A stretch of 64,000 nt of DNA from Marthasterias glacialis (taxonomy: Eukaryota > Echinodermata > Asteroidea > Forcipulatida > Asteriidae), in contig OU452227.1 of the NCBI GenBank assembly GCA_911728455.2, forward strand, positions 15,268,110-15,332,109, in the 5' to 3' direction. The notes below the pieces were generated by a model that was not told the DNA's origin, made no database searches, and saw only the letters and a list, made by a program, of their open reading frames with translations. The position numbers were made by a program, and so were the translations under genes. The first letter of the stretch is position 1; every line of letters starts with the position of its first letter. Below are positions 55,701 to 62,100 of the stretch, piece by piece.

Positions 55701-58605
55701 TGATGACTTAGCCACCAGAATTTGAGTCCGATGCACTGAACCACTCGGCCACGACACACTATTAAATGTTTTATAACATCTTCTCAGAGCCTCACAAACA
55801 ATGGGAGACTTTTGAGACGATAGCGGGCGTCCCACAGACTGGTCCTTTTCCATTGTTTTCATCACTGAGAACAATGGAAAAGGACCGGTCTGTGGGACAC
55901 CCGCTATCGTCTCAAAAGTCTCCCATTGTTTGTGAGGCTCTGAGAAGATGTTATACCAGTGACTTACCAGTTATGGATACATTTTGATTCCATGTACTTT
56001 GTACCTGTCCATTTTCTTGTCTCTTTACAAAAAAATACCACTGGGCTATACCATGGATGCAGTGAATTTATTTGTTTATTCCTTTAACATTTGAAGGAAA
56101 TGACAGATGAATTGTTGCCGGTGGTTTTGCCGTCGGTGGTTCAGGGCCTACAGGACGTTGATGACGATGTGAGGGCTGTAGCTGCAGCCGCACTCAACCC
56201 TGTTGCTGCTGCTTTGATCAGAGTGTGTTATGCACAGGTAAGGAACAATGTGGACACTGGCATGACTGGAGAAAAACTCAAACCCTGTTGAATTGTTAAT
56301 GAAGTTCCGGTCCCCAAAATAAAAATGTGTCAGTCCAGTTACTCCCAAACTGAGGCAAAGTCTGTGAGCAAATTTTCCAGAGGTGTCCATTTATCTGTTT
56401 CGTGGAAAATTAGGCTTAAAACTTCCTGCAATCCAGTTTTATCAATTACGTTTCCTGCTTTGGGCTGGTTTCCTGGTATCAAGTGTCTTATGTTTTAGAT
56501 CGGATAATTTCTAATATTGCCCCAGAAAAACTTTGCTACAATTTTGATAATAGCATGAAATAAAAGTTGACTTGGCACCTTGTGTGATTTGGTCCCCAGA
56601 AATAATCTCATTAAAAATACTTTCATATTTGAAATACTTATATCAAACGTTTCTGGATCATATCAAACTCGCATCTTTTATACATGTACATGGATGTATT
56701 TCTTTCTTATCCAGCATTGCATCATGTATCATAGTAAAGAATTCATCATAAATGTTACTTTGACCTTTAGAATGTTATACATACATGGACATGTATACAG
56801 GCTTTGAACTTTGCTGTTGAAGGGGCACAGCATTTTTCCTCTGGTAAGGGGCACTTCTATGAGGAAAATTTGTATTAGAACTTTGCAAAGGGCACCACAG
56901 CAACAGCACAGGGCACCACGGCAATTGCTGTGAGTGCCATGGGTTAATTTGAGGCCTGACTGTATAAATATACATGTGTAACAGCCACAATTGTGGGTAA
57001 ACTTTTTATGACGAAGACACCATTATGAACATTACATCAACCTAGACCATCACTTTGCAGTTCTTGTATTTCACAAACTTAATTATTTTGTGTTTTCAAT
57101 TGACAAGAACTGGATACTTAACTTTGAAATAAATGTTACATTTGCATCACTCAGTGATTTTTTAATGTTCATAGGAGACTTTTGAGGACACTATGTGGCA
57201 GCAGACTTACCAGGTAAATCCATTGTTTTCAGATATGTGCGCATGCTCAGAGCTATGCAAACAATGGAAATTTACCTGGTAAGTCTGCTGCCGCCTAGTG
57301 TTCCAAAGTCCCCCATTATGCGTACCCATGACTGTGGCCCTACACATGTAGTATTGTTTGCCATTCAAACATGCCTGCAGGTGTCAACAATCCTCAACAC
57401 ACTGTGGGACACCTTGTTGGATCTGGATGACCTCACAGCATCCACCAACAGCATCATGACTCTCCTCGCCTCCCTGCTGTCCTATCCAGTGGTCTTCACG
57501 TACCACAGTCAGGCCACGACCAGTCTGGTACCCAGACTCTGGCCCTTCCTGAGGCATAACATCACCTCAGTGAGGAAAGCTGTACTGGAGACACTGTGTA
57601 CACTGTTACTCGCTGACCGTCAACAGGTAAATAAGTTGGGGTACTAAAAGACCATGTGACATGTGGGAACATGCTAAAATGATTATATTGGTAAACATTA
57701 AATGTTCATGAAATTCCATCAATAACTATACACTGGATCTATTACAAGAAGCACATGAGAAATGCATTAACCAGGCTCTTAACTAGTTCATCTCGGATGA
57801 CATAAATACATGCAAAGATTTTCCTTGGCAGATTATTGATGACGTGAAAACCTTCTTTTGTGTAAACTCGAAATACCAGAACATTAACATACCTGGACAT
57901 TCCATTGTGTAGCATGCAAAGTGTGTGCACTCACCGTGCAGTGCTTCTTTCCTCCCATACAAAGAGGGACAGATGGTACATGAATTCATGCTCAAAATCT
58001 CCCTTTTTCCAGGGGTTATTGTGTCATCCTTTTGTCATACTAAAAGGATTACGATAAATCTATAGGTTGCCACCATTGTTTATCATTGTATTCGACTCAA
58101 TGGGAGGTAAGTCTGCATGAACCAAGAATTCAGCATAGATTCTGGCCATGGGGGCCGATTATCGGCCTTGGCTTACAGCCCAGATTTTGCAATTGACGCT
58201 GAACGCATCTCATACTTTCAACAAATAAGCAATGCATCCTTGTGCTTTTCACGTCTTACGTTTTTACGGTTTTTGTGTCTTTCAGTTGTTTAGTCAGGAT
58301 TTGTGACGATATTCTCAAAAAAACAAATTATTCCGGCAGTTCCAAAAAGATATTACTGCACAGAGGCACGGAAAAGATTTTTTTATACTGATGTGAAGTG
58401 GTTAAAGAAATATTTTTCTCCAAAAAAGCTCACAAACATACAAACGTATTAATGGGTCATTCAAACTTCAATCCTTTACTGTTCCCTAACATTGTAGGTT
58501 CCCACTGGTGTTTGGCTGCCTCCGATTCTGCAGGATGCCTTGAGACACATCTTCCAGCGCTGCATTCTTGAGACAAACCCAGATGTTCTTGCACTCATTG
58601 AAAAG
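31707..58605 (+). CDS. BTAF1: BTAF1 (Mot1/TAF172) homologue, N-terminal half; gene continues off the right edge
   Basis: Coding exons: 31707-31720, 37662-37785, 38744-38858, 39768-39929, 41379-41551, 43581-43726, 50229-50355, 52403-52561, 54157-54252, 55188-55364, 56097-56237, 57381-57626, 58498-58605. They total exactly 596 codons with consistent phases. BTAF1 is a Swi2/Snf2 ATPase that strips TBP from DNA; its N-terminal HEAT repeats grip TBP. Family signatures are [19 protein letters not shown] at residues 5-23, [76 protein letters not shown] and [15 protein letters not shown] basic Lys-rich stretch ([11 protein letters not shown]) lies at about 213-223. The Snf2 ATPase domain is not in the window. 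The next exon begins at the satellite starting at 59183. Confidence 0.96.
31774..32598. mobile_element. Long-TIR fold-back element with 9-bp target duplication
   Basis: The ends tagccccactagtgtggcaa and ttgccacactagtggggcta are inverted copies. Complementarity extends about 330 bp inward on each side (for example tccgccgcatcgaaacctaa; gctagcgatcggggccattt). Both flanks carry gacctttat (31765-31773 and 32599-32607), a perfect 9-bp target-site duplication. Long TIRs with 9-bp duplications are characteristic of Mutator-like elements; the interior is too short to encode a transposase. It lies 53 bp downstream of the BTAF1 exon 1 donor. Confidence 0.85.
33785..35610 (+). repeat. Minisatellite, 20-bp unit (agtgtcaagtctgagttctc), about 90 copies
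   Basis: Units differ mainly at a few positions (ctgag/ccgag, ttctc/tcctc, and an aattacgagttcta variant). A composite block of variants starting near 33957 reappears near 34582, and another starting near 34470 reappears near 35136, giving a higher-order period of roughly 625-665 bp. It is in BTAF1 intron 1. There are no unique spacers, so it is not a CRISPR array. Confidence 0.9.
36447..36622. mobile_element. MITE with tttcatagagctgcttaagc termini (single copy)
   Basis: The left end tttcatagagctgcttaagc is inverted at the right end (cttaagcagctctatgaaat). The centre contains gagcaggatacc and ctattttggct, as in the three copies at 48592-49180. BTAF1 intron 1. Confidence 0.8.
37886..38010. 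mobile_element. Hairpin MITE with gggagacttttgagacgata arms
   Basis: Arms of about 58 bp are near-perfectly complementary around tttcatcactgaaaa. The same core occurs at 55795-55930. It lies in BTAF1 intron 2, about 100 bp past the exon 2 donor. Confidence 0.85.
38116..38575 (+). repeat. Dispersed repeat family, about 550 bp (copy 2)
   Basis: Shares the order: catgcaaataccggaacaaa, gacattttgtttcggagcgt, acagagtatgcac, aagaagaggattac, ggcttccaccatt, aggtaagtcagagtgaacca, gagctacggcc, attttgcaattcatgg, attccggcaattctg with the copies at 53530-54080 and 57780-58360. BTAF1 intron 2. Confidence 0.7.
39410..39725 (+). repeat. SINE body (3' part of the 12020-12276 family)
   Basis: tgtccttgagcaaggcactt, gtgtgttgtgtaatgcacat, aaaagaacccagtacactta and a 3' end with aagcactatacataagaatt match the complement of the 12020-12276 copy. 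The tRNA-like head is missing or very decayed. It ends about 40 bp before BTAF1 exon 4. Confidence 0.7.
40486..40622. mobile_element. GC-rich fold-back element
   Basis: ttgttgtctgctgtgatatg...gtccatgctgttttggacac is inverted as gtgtccaaaacagcatggac...cacagcagacaacaa. The centre (ggccgaaggcaccctcggct) is GC-rich. It interrupts sequence with an inverted taccatggtat pair (about 39992 and 40461), so it may be nested in a larger element starting near 39985. Confidence 0.75.
41606..41785. mobile_element. Fold-back MITE
   Basis: agggaataaaagtgtggtga, tttcaac and aacacggtgagg..ccaggttctt pair with gaaccaggactcaccatgtt, gttgaaaacc and gcacacttttattccc. It follows BTAF1 exon 5 closely (donor at 41551). 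Confidence 0.7.
42590..43190. repeat. Relative of the 20262-21398 transposon interior
   Basis: tgacattgattttaatcaca, ataaactaccagtattctac, gcgtcggacga, cttgccggaactgtccttac, gaataaacaaatgcaacaa, tttccaatggaggacgtcgt and gcgcaatcggtctattgg follow the same order as at 20610-20998. An extra block (about 42725-42955) splits it. Confidence 0.7.
43240..43370. repeat. Low-complexity (TTTA)n, poly-T and poly-G tract
   Basis: An attt run is followed by poly-T and a run of about 12 G, and a second G run lies at about 43354. A similar G run occurs at about 32886. Such tracts are prone to length variation and assembly error. Confidence 0.85.
44690..47305 (+). repeat. Minisatellite, 37-bp unit (catagttatggtcagaggta...), about 70 copies
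   Basis: The unit carries tagttatggtcagaggtatg followed by tttgtgagagggcct. Recurrent variants are cttag for catag, gacct for ggcct, and a diverged version with tagctatagtcagaggcatg. The diverged version clusters in blocks near 45060-45330, 45930-46020, 46690-46820 and 46890-47000, showing block duplication. Occasional units are 1-3 bp longer or shorter. Entirely in BTAF1 intron 6 (43727-50228). Confidence 0.92.
48592..49178. mobile_element. Three tandem MITEs with tttcatagagctgcttaagc termini
   Basis: Copies at about 48592-48782, 48783-48982 and 48983-49178 each begin catagagctgcttaagca and end agcagctct(a/g)tgaaattgg, with cccaggg at each junction. All share gagcaggata, ctattttggct and taagcataattttgttg internally, in one or the other orientation. 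The 36447-36622 element is a fourth copy. BTAF1 intron 6. Confidence 0.85.
49200..50228. other. Rest of BTAF1 intron 6
   Basis: AT-rich sequence. The segment from 49280 to 49520 gives an 81-codon minus-strand frame that I do not recognise. At 49800-49850, cgttgaattgcagtat is directly repeated. Nothing else convincing until the exon 7 acceptor at 50228. Confidence 0.5.
50550..51180. other. Unrecognised sequence with a 151-codon open frame, BTAF1 intron 7
   Basis: The plus-strand frame 50551-51006 is Cys/Tyr/Phe-rich, lacks any motif I recognise and has no conserved neighbour. It is most likely chance or repeat-derived. Confidence 0.4.
51487..51940 (-). mobile_element. Degraded LINE fragment, C-terminal region of a second retrotransposon
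   Basis: The minus-strand frame reads [20 protein letters not shown] followed by [13 protein letters not shown] and ITNAELDR. This resembles the segment after the reverse-transcriptase core of RTE-like or related LINEs (K-x-LF...LLYG-x-xxW...). A shifted frame downstream gives [12 protein letters not shown], like the family's closing segment. At least one frameshift or stop breaks it, so it is a dead fragment distinct from the CR1-like element at 1-2032. Confidence 0.6.
53239..53421. mobile_element. Small TIR element with 26-bp perfect termini
   Basis: cgttgtgtcagtgcaacaac...atcata at 53239 is exactly inverted at the right end (tatgatg...ttgttgcactgacacaacg, ending at 53421). The interior is AT-rich with no coding frame. 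TTTA occurs in both flanks but the target duplication is not clear. BTAF1 intron 8. Confidence 0.8.
53530..54080 (+). repeat. Dispersed repeat family, about 550 bp (copy 3)
   Basis: Best-preserved copy: ttgtgtaaaattggaatacc, tttgttttggagcgtacaca, gtatgcactcactgtgc, tttttgcccattatgcag, aagaggattacatcgagagg, ggctcaatggaggta, gtcagagtgaacca, ttggttccgg, cctcggccgtagctcacgg, gcaattcacggtgcgtgaat, acaattccggcaattcc. BTAF1 intron 8, ending close to the exon 9 acceptor. Confidence 0.75.
55445..55620 (+). repeat. tRNA-derived SINE (same family as 7479-7735)
   Basis: Box A ggttggctcagtggttt and box B cccggttcgaatccc are well preserved, followed by gattgggttttcagtcccta. A minus-strand tRNA Ser/Leu-like SINE head lies beside it at 55676-55760 (gtgtcgtggccgagtggttc, gggttcgaatcccgg). 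Confidence 0.75.
55771..55955. mobile_element. Hairpin MITE with extended arms
   Basis: The core gggagacttttgagacgata...tatcgtctcaaaagtctccc is the same as at 37886-38010. Here the inverted symmetry also includes about 30 bp of outer sequence (tataacatcttctcagagcc / ggctctgagaagatgttata), which the other copy lacks. BTAF1 intron 10. Confidence 0.8.
56805..56955. repeat. Dispersed repeat with gggcac motifs
   Basis: Contains aggggcac, ggggcacttctatgaggaaa, aactttgcaaagggcac and gggcaccacggcaat. Relatives are at 29120-29240 (same orientation) and 44080-44180. BTAF1 intron 11. Confidence 0.5.
57172..57322. mobile_element. MITE with aggagacttttgagga terminus (copy 2)
   Basis: ggcagcagacttaccaggta and tttacctggtaagtctgctg are inverted around gatatgtgcgcatgctcaga. 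It matches 16500-16636. It ends about 60 bp before BTAF1 exon 12. Confidence 0.8.
57780..58360 (+). repeat. Dispersed repeat family, about 550 bp (copy 4)
   Basis: Diverged relative of 53530-54080: aataccagaacatt, cagtgcttc, ttttgtcatactaaaaggattac, gttgccaccattg, actcaatgggaggtaagtc, attatcggccttggctta, ttttgcaattgacg, ttattccggcagttcc. BTAF1 intron 12. Confidence 0.65.
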
Positions 58606-59182
58606 GTATCCATTGTCTATCTTACTATAGTAAATGCTACAGTAGTTTAAAACAAGGTTGACATTATTGCCTGTAACAGTGTCTAGTGTTTTCAAAAGAA
58701 ACTGTGTCTGTGGCACCCAAGGGATAATCCCCCCCAACACACACACACACACAAACACATTTGTTTGTTGACCCAGCAAATCAAGGACTTCTCCTTGTTC
58801 TTCCATTGTTTGGGTTTTTTACATAAACTCAACTCGAAGACATCCTCAGTCTGTCACACCACTGGAATCCCTTTTGTTAAAGTCTTTGGTAGCAACCAGT
58901 AGACATGCTCATACACACACACACACACACTCCAAGGGATGACCGTCTCCAAGTGCCTGCCAGTTTGTATACTTAAAAAAAGAGAAGTGGAAAATTGTTA
59001 CCCAAAGGAATGTCTTTAAGTATTTGGTTTAGATGAAGGGAGAAGGACAAGGTCGATCAACTCCAAAATGCCAGTATAAATGAGTCCAATAGGCATGTCA
59101 AGGCAGAATTTCCCCCCTCTTAAGATAAATCTTGAATGCACACTTGGTAGTCAATTGCTTCTTGCAATACTCACTTATGTAG

Positions 59183-62100
59183 GTGTGGGATGCCCTGCTA
59201 GAGAAGTCCCCCTTAGACATTCTAGGTGGTGCCTCTTTCCCTTGATTCAGTCTATGGATTTGTCTGACCATGTTTCCTGTATTCCCTTTTGTAGGTGTGG
59301 GATGCCCTGCTAGAGAAGTCCCCCTTAGACATTCTAGGTGGTGCCTCTTTCCCTTGATTCAGTCTATGGATTTGTCTGACCATGTTTCCTGTATTCCCTT
59401 TTGTAGGTGTGGGATGCCCTGCTAGAGAAGTCCCCCTTAGACATTCTAGTCGGTGCCTCTTTCCCTTGATTCAGTCTATGGATTTGTCTGACCATGTTTC
59501 CTGTATTCCCTTTTGTAGGTGTGGGATGCCCTGCTAGAGAAGTCCCCCTTAGACATTCTAGGTGGTGCCTCTTTCCCTTGATTCAGTCTATGGATTTGTC
59601 TGACCATGTTTCCTGTATTCCCTTTTGTAGGTGTGGGATGCCCTGCTAGAGAAGTCCCCCTTAGACATTCTAGGTGGTGCCTCTTTCCCTTGATTCAGTC
59701 TATGGATTTGTCTGACCATGTTTCCTGTATTCCCTTTTGTAGGTGTGGGATGCCCTGCTAGAGAAGTCCCCCTTAGACATTCTAGGTGGTGCCTCTTTCC
59801 CTTGATTCAGTCTATGGATTTGTCTGACCATGTTTCCTGTATTCCCTTTTGTAGGTGTGGGATGCCCTGCTAGAGAAGTCCCCCTTAGACATTCTAGGTG
59901 GTGCCTCTTTCCCTTGATTCAGTCTATGGATTTGTCTGACCATGTTTCCTGTATTCCCTTTTGTAGGTGTGGGATGCCCTGCTAGAGAAGTCCCCCTTAG
60001 ACATTCTAGGTGGTGCCTCTTTCCCTTGATTCAGTCTATGGATTTGTCTGACCATGTTTCCTGTATTCCCTTTTGTAGGTGTGGGATGCCCTGCTAGAGA
60101 AGTCCCCCTTAGACATTCTAGGTGGTGCCTCTTTCCCTTGATTCAGTCTATGGATTTGTCTGACCATGTTTCCTGTATTCCCTTTTGTAGGTGTGGGATG
60201 CCCTGCTAGAGAAGTCCCCCTTAGACATTCTAGGTGGTGCCTCTTTCCCTTGATTCAGTCTATGGATTTGTCTGACCATGTTTCCTGTATTCCCTTTTGT
60301 AGGTGTGGGATGCCCTGCTAGAGAAGTCCCCCTTAGACATTCTAGGTGGTGCCTCTTTCCCTTGATTCAGTCTATGGATTTGTCTGACCATGTTTCCTGT
60401 ATTCCCTTTTGTAGGTGTGGGATGCCCTGCTAGAGAAGTCCCCCTTAGACATTCTAGGTGGTGCCTCTTTCCCTTGATTCAGTCTATGGATTTGTCTGAC
60501 CATGTTTCCTGTATTCCCTTTTGTAGGTGTGGGATGCCCTGCTAGAGAAGTCCCCCTTAGACATTCTAGTTGGTGCCTCTTTCCCTTGATTCAGTCTATG
60601 GATTTGTCTGACCATGTTTCCTGTATTCCCTTTTGTAGGTGTGGGATGCCCTGCTAGAGAAGTCCCCCTTAGACATTCTAGGTGGTGCCTCTTTCCCTTG
60701 ATTCAGTCTATGGATTTGTCTGACCATGTTTCCTGTATTCCCTTTTGTAGGTGTGGGATGCCCTGCTAGAGAAGTCCCCCTTAGACATTCTAGTTGGTGC
60801 CTCTTGCCCTTGATTCAGTCTATGGATTTATCTGACCATGTTTCCTGTATTCCCTTCTGTAGGTGTGGGATGCCCTGATAGAGAGGTTTCCTCTAGACAT
60901 TCTAGTCGGTGCCTCTTTCCCTTGATTCAGTCTATGGATTTGTCTGACCATGTTTCCTGTATTCCCTTTTGTAGGTGTGGGATGCCCTGCTAGAGAAGTC
61001 CCCCTTAGACATTCTAGGTGGTGCCTCTTTCCCTTGATTCAGTCTATGGATTTGTCTGACCATGTTTCCTGTATTCCCTTCTGTAGGTGTGGCATGCCCT
61101 GCTAGAGAAGTTTCCTCTAGACATTCTAGTTGGTGCCTCTTGCCCTTGATTCAGTCTATGGATTTGTCTGACCATGTTTCCTGTATTCCCTTTTGTAGGT
61201 GTGGGATGCCCTGCTAGAGAAGTCCCCCTTAGACATTCTAGGTGGTGCCTCTTTCCCTTGATTCAGTCTATGGATTTGTCTGACCATGTTTCCTGTATTC
61301 CCTTCTGTAGGTGTGGGATGCCCTGCTAGAGAAGTCCCCCTTAGACATTCTAGGTGGTGCCTCTTTCCCTTGATTCAGTCTATGGATTTGTCTGACCATG
61401 TTTCCTGTATTCCCTTTTGTAGGTGTGGGATGCCCTGCTAGAGAAGTCCCCCTTAGACATTCTAGGTGGTGCCTCTTTCCCTTGATTCAGTCTATGGATT
61501 TGTCTGACCATGTTTCCTGTATTCCCTTTTGTAGGTGTGGGATGCCCTGCTAGAGAAGTCCCCCTTAGACATTCTAGGTGGTGCCTCTTTCCCTTGATTC
61601 AGTCTATGGATTTGTCTGACCATGTTTCCTGTATTCCCTTTTGTAGGTGTGGGATGCCCTGCTAGAGAAGTCCCCCTTAGACATTCTAGGTGGTGCCTCT
61701 TTCCCTTGATTCAGTCTATGGATTTGTCTGACCATGTTTCCTGTATTCCCTTTTGTAGGTGTGGGATGCCCTGCTAGAGAAGTCCCCCTTAGACATTCTA
61801 GGTGGTGCCTCTTTCCCTTGATTCAGTCTATGGATTTGTCTGACCATGTTTCCTGTATTCCCTTTTGTAGGTGTGGGATGCCCTGCTAGAGAAGTCCCCC
61901 TTAGACATTCTAGTCGGTGCCTCTTTCCCTTGATTCAGTCTATGGATTTGTCTGACCATGTTTCCTGTATTCCCTTTTGTAGGTGTGGCATGCCCTGCTA
62001 GAGAAGTTTCCTCTAGACATTCTAGTTGGTGCCTCTTGCCCTTGATTCAGTCTATGGATTTATCTGACCATGTTTCCTGTATTCCCTTCTGTAGGTGTGG

